Shown: positions 16,684 through 23,768 of the stretch, in pieces
How the letters are laid out: each line of letters opens with the position of its first letter
How positions within the stretch are numbered: position 1 is the stretch's first letter
NCBI RefSeq assembly: GCF_018613795.1
Contig: NZ_JAGGPN010000038.1
Location: forward strand, 124,001 to 188,000
Reading direction: 5' to 3'
DNA: 64,000 nucleotides
From: Arthrobacter sp. ISL-65
GTDB lineage: Bacteria > Actinomycetota > Actinomycetes > Actinomycetales > Micrococcaceae
The notes under the pieces: model-generated
The model's database searches: none
Seen by the model: only the letters and a program-made list of their open reading frames with translations
Told to the model about the DNA's origin: nothing
Position numbers and translations under genes: made by a program

Positions 16684-16749
16684 CATGATGCTGCCATAGC
16701 CCAAACCCGTGTGCAGCACCCGCCGGCAGGCAACCTATGCTTGAGAGTG

Positions 16750-17355
16750 ATGGAAACTCCCAACGCGCCGAACTTTGACGCTCCCGCGCCGCCCGGCACC
16801 GCCGTCGACCTTAACCAGCAGCTGGCACGGCTGCTGGCGCGGATTGCCGACGGCGACCAGGCGTCCTTCGCCGAGTTCTACCGGCTGACGTCGCGGCGGG
16901 TGTTCGGCATGGCGCGCCGGGTGCTGATCGACCCGGAGCTCAGCGAGGACACCACGCAGGAGGTCTTCCTGCAGGTCTGGCAAAACGCCGGCAAGTTCGA
17001 TCCGGCGAGCGGAAGTTCCCTGGCCTGGCTCATGACCATCTCGCACCGCAGGGCCGTGGACAGGGTCCGGTCCTCGCAGTCCGCGAGCGACCGTGAGGCG
17101 AGGTACGGCGCCAACAGCCAGGACATCGACCATGACTCGGTGTCCGACGAGGTGGACACCCGGCTGGAGGCCGAAGCTGTGGTGCGCTGCCTGGAGACCC
17201 TGACCGAGACGCAGCAGGAATCCGTGCGGCTCGCCTATTACGGCGGCCTCACCTACCGCGAAGTGGCTGAAAAGCTGAATGCGGCCATTCCGACCATTAA
17301 GTCCCGCATCCGCGACGGACTGATCCGACTCAAGACCTGCCTGGGGGTGAGCTGA
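16750..17355 (+). CDS. sigK: ECF RNA polymerase sigma factor, SigK type
   Basis: 201 aa from the ATG at 16750. Sigma region 2 (FAEFYRLTSRRVFGMARRVL, DTTQEVFLQVWQ, SSLAWLMTISHRRAVDRVRS) and region 4 (LTETQQESVRLAYYGGLTY, then PTIKSRIRDGLIRLK) are clear. The upstream ATG at 16639 adds an unlikely 37-residue extension. The next gene, 2 bp away, encodes an RskA-like anti-sigma factor, which supports the SigK assignment. Confidence 0.88.
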   Translation: METPNAPNFDAPAPPGTAVDLNQQLARLLARIADGDQASFAEFYRLTSRRVFGMARRVLIDPELSEDTTQEVFLQVWQNAGKFDPASGSSLAWLMTISHRRAVDRVRSSQSASDREARYGANSQDIDHDSVSDEVDTRLEAEAVVRCLETLTETQQESVRLAYYGGLTYREVAEKLNAAIPTIKSRIRDGLIRLKTCLGVS

Positions 17356-17357
17356 CA

Positions 17358-18245
17358 ATGACCGATACGAATGATTCCCGCGGGCGCCAGCTGCCCAGGG
17401 CATTTGCTGCCGATATTTCCACCGACCTTGCGGCCGGCCGGGCAGTCGAGCTCGCTGAAATCTACGCTCTGGACGCCATCAGCGACGCAGAGCGCGAGGC
17501 CATCGATGCCTACGTCAGCGGTGCTCCCGAAGCTGAACGCGCGTCCTTCAACGACCGCGTCCGCCAGGCCAGGGAGACTCTGGCGTTGTCCTTTACGGCC
17601 GAGGAGGAGCCGCCTGCGGACCTGTTCGCCCGAATCGTCGCGCAGCTTCCCGCTGCTGCACCGGCGGCGGGGCCGGCCAGGGCACATGCCGCTACGGCAG
17701 AAACCGTCGCAGGTGCGCCGGAGGCCCTACCCACGGCGGAGCCGGCCCCCGCTGCTGACGAACTCTCCGCTGCGCGCCAGCGCCGTGAAGTACGACGCCG
17801 GACGTCCGGGCTCCGTAACTGGCTGATCGGTGTTGCGGCTGCTGCTGTGATCGCGCTCGGCGGTGTTGGGGTCGGGGCCTACCTGGCCAACCAGAACGAT
17901 CCCTTCAACCAGGTCATCGAGGCACAGGACGCGCGGCAGGCGACTGTCGACGTCAATGGCGGAGGGACGGCAACGGTTTCGATCTCGCAGTCGCATGATG
18001 CGCTGGTGGTGCGGATGAAGGATGTGCCGCCGCCGCCCGCGGGCAAGGTCTACCAGATGTGGCTGATTCCCAAGGATGGTTCCACCCCTGTTTCACAGGG
18101 CCTGATGGACGCGGAGGCACTGTCGAAGCCGGCCCTGGTCAAGGGCATCGGCTCCGCGGCCGCGCTCGGCATCACGGTCGAGCCCGTCGGCGGGTCCGCT
18201 ACGCCTACGCTCCCCACTGTGGCTGCCGCCCCGCTGAACACCTGA
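17358..18245 (+). CDS. rskA: Anti-sigma-K factor RskA
   Basis: 295 aa, one transmembrane helix at about 151-173 (LIGVAAAAVIALGGVGVGAY). The cytoplasmic part has the anti-sigma domain (ELAEIYALDAISDAEREAID) plus an Ala/Pro-rich linker; the outside part is the RskA C-terminal domain (PAGKVYQMWLIPKDGSTPVS). It would hold SigK until cut by membrane proteases. The start is 2 bp after the sigK stop. Confidence 0.9.
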   Translation: MTDTNDSRGRQLPRAFAADISTDLAAGRAVELAEIYALDAISDAEREAIDAYVSGAPEAERASFNDRVRQARETLALSFTAEEEPPADLFARIVAQLPAAAPAAGPARAHAATAETVAGAPEALPTAEPAPAADELSAARQRREVRRRTSGLRNWLIGVAAAAVIALGGVGVGAYLANQNDPFNQVIEAQDARQATVDVNGGGTATVSISQSHDALVVRMKDVPPPPAGKVYQMWLIPKDGSTPVSQGLMDAEALSKPALVKGIGSAAALGITVEPVGGSATPTLPTVAAAPLNT

Positions 18246-18284
18246 GCCTGGCTGACACCTGGACCAGAGCTACTTGTTGCAGGC

Positions 18285-18315
18285 TTGACGTTGACGTTGC
18301 GTCAACTTCTACGCT
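18285..18315 (+). promoter_or_regulatory. MerR-type promoter with 19-bp spacer and central dyad
   Basis: TTGACG (18285-18290), a 19-bp spacer and TACGCT (18310-18315). The spacer holds the palindrome GTTGACG-TTG-CGTCAAC (18290-18306). A 19-bp spacer with the dyad between -35 and -10 is characteristic of MerR-activated promoters. The ATG at 18322 lies about where transcription should start, so the mRNA may be leaderless. Confidence 0.7.
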
Positions 18316-18321
18316 GTAGGG

Positions 18322-19083
18322 ATGAAGCAGGAAGAACACCCGAGCTGGTCCATCGCCGAGCTGGCGAAGCTGAGCCGGGTCTCATCCAGGACCCTCCGGC
18401 ATTACGACCAGGTGGGGTTGCTGCAGCCTGCCTACACCGGGCACAACGGCTACCGCTACTACACGCAGCCTGAACTGCTGCGTCTTCAGCGGATCCTGCT
18501 TCTGCGCGAACTTGGCCTGGGCCTGGAAACCATAGGCCAGGTTCTGGACGGCCAGGCAGACCAGCTGGATGCACTGAGCGTGCACCGGAAATGGCTGCTG
18601 GCCGAGCGCGACCGCCTGGACCGGATGGCCAGGACTGTCGGCGCCACCATATCGGCACTGCAGCGAGGAGACGCCATGTCAGGCGAGGAAATTTTCAAGG
18701 ACTTTAACACCAACCCCTACGAGGAGGAAGCCCGCCAGCGGTGGGGCGACCGGGCCGTTGAGGACAGCAAGGCCCGGCACGCAGCGCTCAGCGCGGCCGA
18801 CAAGCAGGCCTTCATGGCGGAGGCCGGGGCGGTCAACGAGGAGCTGGCCCGGTGCCTGGACTCCGGTCTGCCGGCGGACGACTCCCGGGTGCAGGCCGCC
18901 GTCGAACGCCACTACCGCTGGGTCTGCGTCAGCTGGACGCCGGACGCGGACAGCTACGTTGGCCTGGGCCGGATGTACGTCGAGGATCCGCGGTTCACCG
19001 CCTCCTACGACAAGAGCCGCGCAGGCCTCGCCTCCTACCTGCTGGAGGGGATCAAGGTCTACGCGGCGTCGCAGCTTAGGTAG
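18322..19083 (+). CDS. MerR-family regulator with TipA-S antibiotic-binding domain
   Basis: 253 aa. N-terminal MerR winged helix (WSIAELAKLSRVSSRTLRHY, YDQVGLLQPAY, NGYRYYTQPELLRLQRI), a coiled-coil linker (ALSVHRKWLLAERDRLDRMA), then a TipAS/AlbA-type all-helical domain (YEEEARQRWGD; HYRWVCVSWTPDADSYVGLG). TipA-type proteins bind thiopeptides or other multidrug ligands. Its own promoter has the MerR geometry, so it is probably autoactivated. An internal ATG at 18676 could yield the short TipAS form, as in Streptomyces tipA. Confidence 0.87.
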   Translation: MKQEEHPSWSIAELAKLSRVSSRTLRHYDQVGLLQPAYTGHNGYRYYTQPELLRLQRILLLRELGLGLETIGQVLDGQADQLDALSVHRKWLLAERDRLDRMARTVGATISALQRGDAMSGEEIFKDFNTNPYEEEARQRWGDRAVEDSKARHAALSAADKQAFMAEAGAVNEELARCLDSGLPADDSRVQAAVERHYRWVCVSWTPDADSYVGLGRMYVEDPRFTASYDKSRAGLASYLLEGIKVYAASQLR

Positions 19084-19863
19084 CTAGAAGCCGGCGATGG
19101 TCCCCGGGCCATTGACCATGACCACGTGGAACGCCTCGGCGCTCCGGCCGGCGGGCAGGCCGGAGCGCTCGGCGTTCACCTGCATGCCGCGCCGGACGGT
19201 GGCCTCCATGGCCTCGGCATCGGGATGTTGGCTGACGTGCACGTGGATAGCCTCAAGCTTGCTCTCCACATGCTTCGTGACGTCCACAAAGTGGTTCTCC
19301 CGCTCCTCCGGACCGGCGTAGAGCCACAGCCACGGAAGCTTGAAGGCCTCAAGGCCGGCCTCGGCGAGGTCAGGGTACGCGAACGGGTTTTCCACTGCCG
19401 GGTAGATGGCACGGGTGACCGCCTCCCCCACCGCCAGATGGTCCGGATGGCTCTTCTGGATGCGCTTCCAGTTGCGCTCCGGATGCATGGAAAGCACGAC
19501 GTCGGGCCGGAGTTCGCGGATCAGCTTCACCACACCGCGCATCACCTCGTGGTTCGGTTCAAGGTAACCGTCCCGCTGGTGCAGGTAGTGGATGTCCGTG
19601 ACGCCGACGAGAGCCGCGGCGCGTTCCTGCTCGGCCGCCCTGAGGGCGATGATTTCGGCGCGCTGCGCAGGGTCGAAGCCGCCGGCGTCGCCGTCGGTCA
19701 TGATGCAGTAGCTGACCTGGACGCCGGCCGCGGTCCACGCGGCGATGGTGCCGGCGGCGCCGAAATCGATGTCGTCCGGATGGGCTGAGAAACAGAGCAC
19801 CCGCTCAATCCGGTGCTGTTCCGGATTGAACGGGCTCTGCGCTGGTGCAGCGTTTGGGGTCAA
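19084..19863 (-). CDS. PIG-L family deacetylase
   Basis: 259 aa LmbE-like zinc hydrolase. The metal motif is AHPDD in CFSAHPDDIDFGAAGT, the second metal/catalytic segment is KSHPDHLAVGEA, and the downstream His lies in HVHVSQHPDAE. Members remove acetyl groups from N-acetylglucosamine-type substrates; mycothiol MshB is a relative, but the substrate here is unknown. The TTG at 19863 is chosen because it lies 4 bp after the etfA stop with AAGGG upstream; a longer frame would overlap etfA by 71 bp. Likely transcribed with etfBA. Confidence 0.8.
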   Translation of the reverse strand: MTPNAAPAQSPFNPEQHRIERVLCFSAHPDDIDFGAAGTIAAWTAAGVQVSYCIMTDGDAGGFDPAQRAEIIALRAAEQERAAALVGVTDIHYLHQRDGYLEPNHEVMRGVVKLIRELRPDVVLSMHPERNWKRIQKSHPDHLAVGEAVTRAIYPAVENPFAYPDLAEAGLEAFKLPWLWLYAGPEERENHFVDVTKHVESKLEAIHVHVSQHPDAEAMEATVRRGMQVNAERSGLPAGRSAEAFHVVMVNGPGTIAGF

Positions 19864-19867
19864 GGAT

Positions 19868-20821
19868 TCAGCCCTTGCGCTTCTTGATCTCTTCAGTCGC
19901 CTGCGGCAGCACCTGGAAGAGATCGCCGATGATGCCAAAGTCCGCGATTTCGAACACGGGTGATTCCGCGTCCTTGTTCACGGCGACGATCACCTTGGCG
20001 GTCTGCATGCCCGCCTTCTGCTGGATGGCGCCGGAGATGCCGGCGGAAATGTAGAGCTGCGGCGAGACGGTCTTGCCGGTCTGGCCGACCTGGGCGTCGT
20101 GGTTGATCCAGCCGGCGTCCGTTGCCGCGCGGGAGGCGCCCACAGCCGCACCCAGTGCGTCAGCAAGTTCCTCCACGGGACCGAAGTCGCCGTCGAGGCC
20201 GCGTCCGCCGGCCACCACGATGCGCGCGTCGGTGAGGTCCGGGCGGCCGCTGGCGACCTTCTGTTCCCGGGAAGTGATGCGGGCTGCCGCGGCGGCTGCG
20301 TCGGCGGGGACATCAACAGTGAGGGTTTCCGCTGCGCCGGGAGCCGTCGCGGGTTCGGGGTCCACGGTGTTGGCCTTCACGGACAGCACGGTGACCGCGG
20401 TGGTGGCCTTCGCCGTCGTGGTGTACGAACCGGCGAGCACCGACTTATGGGCGGTGCCGTCGGCGTCAACCGCGACGACGTCGGTGATCACGCCGGCGCT
20501 CAGCCGGATGCCGAGTCGGGCAGCGATTTCCTTGCCCTCAGGCGAGTTTTCGAGCAGGACGGTGGTGGCACCGGACTTGTCCGCCACGGCAGCCAGGAAG
20601 GCGGCCTTCGGTGCGACCAGGTAATCGTCGAGGTCCGCCGCGGACGGACGGAAGACGGTGGCTGCGCCGTAGGCACCCAAAGTGCCGGCGACGTCGTCGG
20701 ACAGTTCGCCGTTGACCGCCACGGCAGTTTCCCCGAGGGAGCGGGCGATGGTGAGGAGTTCCAGGCTGCTCTTCTTGAGAGCCTGCCCGGGGTTGTCAAT
20801 GAATACCAGTACGTTTGCCAT
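19868..20821 (-). CDS. etfA: Electron transfer flavoprotein subunit alpha
   Basis: 317 aa FAD subunit of ETF, which collects electrons from acyl-CoA dehydrogenases. The FAD-binding C-terminal domain is plain: VAGGRGLDGDFGPVEELADA, GASRAATDAGWINHDAQVGQ, GQTGKTVSPQLYISAGISGA, IVAVNKDAESPVFEIADFGI. It lies 15 bp downstream of etfB. Confidence 0.95.
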   Translation of the reverse strand: MANVLVFIDNPGQALKKSSLELLTIARSLGETAVAVNGELSDDVAGTLGAYGAATVFRPSAADLDDYLVAPKAAFLAAVADKSGATTVLLENSPEGKEIAARLGIRLSAGVITDVVAVDADGTAHKSVLAGSYTTTAKATTAVTVLSVKANTVDPEPATAPGAAETLTVDVPADAAAAAARITSREQKVASGRPDLTDARIVVAGGRGLDGDFGPVEELADALGAAVGASRAATDAGWINHDAQVGQTGKTVSPQLYISAGISGAIQQKAGMQTAKVIVAVNKDAESPVFEIADFGIIGDLFQVLPQATEEIKKRKG

Positions 20822-20836
20822 GTTTGTGGAGTCCTC

Positions 20837-21637
20837 TTAGAGCAGCTTCTGGGCGGCCAGGAAGTCAACCAGCTTGATGCCGGCGTCGCCTTCGTCCGTG
20901 ATGATGGTGCCGGCAGTGCGCGGCGGGCGTTCCTCGGCCGCCGTCACGCGGGTCCAGGATCCGGCGTGGCCCACCTGGGAGGAATCCACTCCGATGTCAG
21001 CCAGGGACAGGGTAGTGATGCTCTTGCGCTTGGCCGCGATGATGCCCTTGAAGTTCGGGTAGCGCGGTTCATTGATCTGGTCGGTCACGGAAACCACTGC
21101 GGGCAGCGACGCCTCAACCGTCTCCGAGTGGGTGTCCGCATCGCGGCGTGCCGAGACGCGTCCGCCGTCGACCTCCAGGGAGGAGGCGAACGTAACCTGC
21201 GGAAGCCCCAGACGCTCGGCGAGCTGCGCGGGCACCAGGGACGTCTCGCCGTCGGTGGAGGCCATGCCGGTCAGGACGAGGTCCACGGGGGTGTCGGCGC
21301 CGAGGTGGCGGACGGCGGCTGCGAGCGCCAGGGAGGTGGCGGCCGCATCAGAGCCGGCGAGGGCCCCATCGGTGAGGTGCACGCCTTCGGTGGCACCGAT
21401 CTGCAGGGACTTCTTGATGGCGTTCACGGCGCCGGCCGGTCCCATGCTCAAAGCGATCACCTTGTTGCCGGCCTTGGCACCGCCGCGCGCTTCGGCCAGC
21501 TGCAGCGCGGCCTCCAGGGCGTACTCATCCAGTTCAGACAGGATGCTTTCGTCGCGGTCCGTGGTGTGGCCCTCGCCGCTGAGGTGCCGGTCGAACTGGG
21601 CGTCCGGCACATGCTTGACCAGGACGACGATCTTCAA
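20837..21637 (-). CDS. etfB: Electron transfer flavoprotein subunit beta
   Basis: 266 aa from the TTG at 21637; a GTG at 21649 is also open. The TTG is preferred because GGAAG lies 5 bp upstream and the protein then begins LKIVVLVKHVPDAQFD as family members do. Other signatures: AARHLGADTPVDLVLTGMAS-like core (here AVRHLGADTPVDLVLTGMAS) and the ETF-beta motif region LPAVVSVTDQINEPRYPNFK. It pairs with EtfA to bind FAD and AMP. Confidence 0.93.
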   Translation of the reverse strand: MKIVVLVKHVPDAQFDRHLSGEGHTTDRDESILSELDEYALEAALQLAEARGGAKAGNKVIALSMGPAGAVNAIKKSLQIGATEGVHLTDGALAGSDAAATSLALAAAVRHLGADTPVDLVLTGMASTDGETSLVPAQLAERLGLPQVTFASSLEVDGGRVSARRDADTHSETVEASLPAVVSVTDQINEPRYPNFKGIIAAKRKSITTLSLADIGVDSSQVGHAGSWTRVTAAEERPPRTAGTIITDEGDAGIKLVDFLAAQKLL

Positions 21638-21756
21638 TGTCTCTTCCACTGTATTTACAGCAGCCTTCCGTGCTTGTGGATAGCCAGCCGGGTGAGGTCG
21701 TGGCCGTGGAACGCCCGGGATACGGGTAGCTCCTAGCTAACCATATTGGGCCCGTC

Positions 21757-21785
21757 ATATGACGTCCCGTTAACGCCTGTGTCAA
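21757..21785 (-). promoter_or_regulatory. etfBA promoter with palindromic -10 region
   Basis: On the minus strand: TTGACA (21785-21780), 17-bp spacer, TCATAT (21762-21757). The -10 sits in the perfect 12-bp palindrome CGTCATATGACG (21753-21764). Confidence 0.45.
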
Positions 21786-21809
21786 AGGCCGGAGCCACAG
21801 GCAGGGACA

Positions 21810-21848
21810 ACGACGGCGGGCCGCGCCCCAGGGGCGGCCCGCCGTCGT
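21810..21848 (-). terminator. Terminator hairpin after htrA
   Basis: Perfect 14-bp stem ACGACGGCGGGCCG with an 11-nt loop, 28 bp past the htrA stop. No U tract. Confidence 0.6.
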
Positions 21849-21876
21849 GCTGGGCGCAGTTATGCTCTGCGGCCGC

Positions 21877-23460
21877 CTATTGCTCTGCCGCTGCGCCGAG
21901 CGTGACGTCCAGTTGCTGCTCACGGTTGTTGCGCAGGACCGTGATCTTCACTGACGAGTTCGATGGCTGCTCGCGGACGGCTGCCGTCAGCTGGTTCGGG
22001 TCACTGATCGCCAGGTCGTTGAAGCGCGTCACCACGTCGCCCACCTTGATCCCTGCCTTGGCCGCCGCCGAGCCCTGCTCCACCGAGGCCACATCGGCAC
22101 CCGTCGAGAACCCGGCGTCCGATGCCGACTTCGGCTGGACGCTCACGCCCAGCTGGCCGTGTGTGGCCTTGCCGTTGTCGATGATTTCCTGCGCCACGCG
22201 CCTTGCATTGTTGATCGGTATGCTGAAGCCCACGCCGATGTTGCCTGTTCCGCTTGCAGCGGAGCTGCCGCCGGCGGAGGCGATCGCGACGTTGACGCCG
22301 ATTACTTCACCCTTGCTGTTCACCAGGGCACCACCGGAGTTGCCCGGGTTGATAGCCGCATCCGTCTGGATGACATTGATGGCGATCGATCCCTTGCTGG
22401 CCGAGCTCTGGCCCTGCCCCTGGCCCGGAGGAGCGAACTCGAAGCCCTGGTCGCCGCCCTGGGAGTTGTCCGTCCCCTGCTTCGGAGCTGCCGAGGACGC
22501 GACACTGATGGTCCGGTTCAGCGTGGAGACGATGCCGTCCGTCACCGTGCCGGTGAGGCCCAGCGGCGAACCGATGGCCACGGCCGTGTCCCCGACGTTC
22601 AGCTTGCTGGAATCACCCAGGGCTGCCGGCGTGAGCCCGGATGGGTTGTCCACCTTGATGACCGCGAGGTCGGAGAGCGGGTCGGTGCCAACGACCTTGG
22701 CGGTGAGGACGCGGCCGTCGTTCGTGCGGATTTGAATGTCTGCGTTCGCGGTGGAGCCGTCCAGCGTCACAACGTGGGTGTTGGTGAGGATGTGGCCCTG
22801 GTCGTCGAGGATAACGCCGGAGCCGGTGCCGCCTTCGCTGCCGCTGGTGGCTTTGATGGTCACGACGCTCGGTGACGCCTTGACGGCCGCGGCCGTGATC
22901 TCGTTGACCGAGTCCTGGTTGTTGACGATCACGGTGCCGGGCTGGCTGCCGGAGCTGACGGCCGGCGCGGTGCCGCCGGCATCGAACAGGTTGCCGGAGC
23001 CAACGGTTGCAACTCCGCCACCCACGAGGCCTGCCGCGAGGATGCTGGCCACGAGGGTGCCGACGCCGAACGTCGCCTTGCGCTTGGGCTGGCTGGAACG
23101 GTGGTCCTGGAACGCGGAATGCGAGTTGTGCTGGGAGTATTGGGTACCGATCGGCTGGGTAGCCGGTGCCGACTGCTGCCCGTAGAAGGGGGCGCGCTGG
23201 GGATAATCGGGATGCGGGCCGCCGGTCCCCTGCTGCTGGTTTGGGTCGTGCGCGGGCCGGTACAGCGGCATGGTGGGGTTCCTATCGGAGTCCAGGCGCA
23301 CCGTGGGGTTCTCGGAAGCGTTGGCGGTGCGATGCTCGCCGTCCTGCTGCGCAGGAGGCTGGAGACCCTCGGCGGGCTCAGGCCGAGGGGTCGGATCAAC
23401 AGGCCGCCCTGAAGGATCTCGGTTCTCAGGTGCTGCGCCCGGTACTGGGTGCTCAGTCAT
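21877..23460 (-). CDS. HtrA/DegP-like serine protease with PDZ domain
   Basis: Membrane-anchored envelope protease/chaperone. 527 aa from the ATG at 23460 (AAGGAAG 4 bp upstream; an ATG at 23475 is also in frame). A Pro/Gln-rich cytoplasmic tail of about 130 residues leads to one transmembrane helix (VGTLVASILAAGLVGGGVAT). The protease domain has His in TNTHVVTLDG, Asp in DPLSDLAVIKV and Ser in NPGNSGGALVNSKGE. One C-terminal PDZ domain follows (GADVASVEQGSAAAKAGIKV). A loop rich in Gly/Gln is inserted in the protease domain. Its promoter resembles an ECF sigma site. Confidence 0.92.
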   Translation of the reverse strand: MTEHPVPGAAPENRDPSGRPVDPTPRPEPAEGLQPPAQQDGEHRTANASENPTVRLDSDRNPTMPLYRPAHDPNQQQGTGGPHPDYPQRAPFYGQQSAPATQPIGTQYSQHNSHSAFQDHRSSQPKRKATFGVGTLVASILAAGLVGGGVATVGSGNLFDAGGTAPAVSSGSQPGTVIVNNQDSVNEITAAAVKASPSVVTIKATSGSEGGTGSGVILDDQGHILTNTHVVTLDGSTANADIQIRTNDGRVLTAKVVGTDPLSDLAVIKVDNPSGLTPAALGDSSKLNVGDTAVAIGSPLGLTGTVTDGIVSTLNRTISVASSAAPKQGTDNSQGGDQGFEFAPPGQGQGQSSASKGSIAINVIQTDAAINPGNSGGALVNSKGEVIGVNVAIASAGGSSAASGTGNIGVGFSIPINNARRVAQEIIDNGKATHGQLGVSVQPKSASDAGFSTGADVASVEQGSAAAKAGIKVGDVVTRFNDLAISDPNQLTAAVREQPSNSSVKITVLRNNREQQLDVTLGAAAEQ

Positions 23461-23515
23461 TGGACTTCCTTTCATCCTCGTCTGTATTAACTATGGACGA
23501 TCCGACTGAAACTAA

Positions 23516-23539
23516 AACGGACGTTTGCTGGGAGGTTCC
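23516..23539 (-). promoter_or_regulatory. ECF-type (SigE-like) promoter of htrA
   Basis: On the minus strand: GGAACC (23539-23534), 14-bp gap, CGTT (23519-23516). The GGAAC...CGTT pair resembles actinobacterial stress ECF promoters, and htrA-type genes are SigE targets in mycobacteria. Confidence 0.45.
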
Positions 23540-23768
23540 TGAATGGCCTCCGAGATGGTATTCCTGACCAGTGTTCTGGACAGCCACCAAGGTCTCCAGC
23601 GCTTTTCGCTGGTGGCATATTCCCCGCCGTGGACGCTCCCGCTGGTGCACCATAGAATCAAGAAGAATTGCCACAGCGACCTGCGGCTTTACACCCGGCG
23701 TGGGGGCGCTGCTGCATTCTACGACGGCTGTTCGTCCCGAACCAGCCGCGGCGTGCTGAAGGGTTGCC

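Noticed and set aside
18302..18313. TCAACTTCTACG shared by the tipA-like promoter and the hemQ dyad
   Set aside because: A 12-base match is expected by chance in 64 kb, and the dyads around it differ.
20099..21736. 545-aa frame on the plus strand
   Set aside because: Lies opposite etfA and etfB; composition is that of a GC-rich shadow frame.
23486..23503. TGTATTAACTATGGACG near htrA, like the IS481 left end
   Set aside because: Three mismatches, no CTAG beside it and no second end; it overlaps the htrA leader and may be chance.
23528..23768. Possible gene upstream of the TPM protein on the plus strand
   Set aside because: The frame has no motif or ribosome-binding site and overlaps the htrA promoter.
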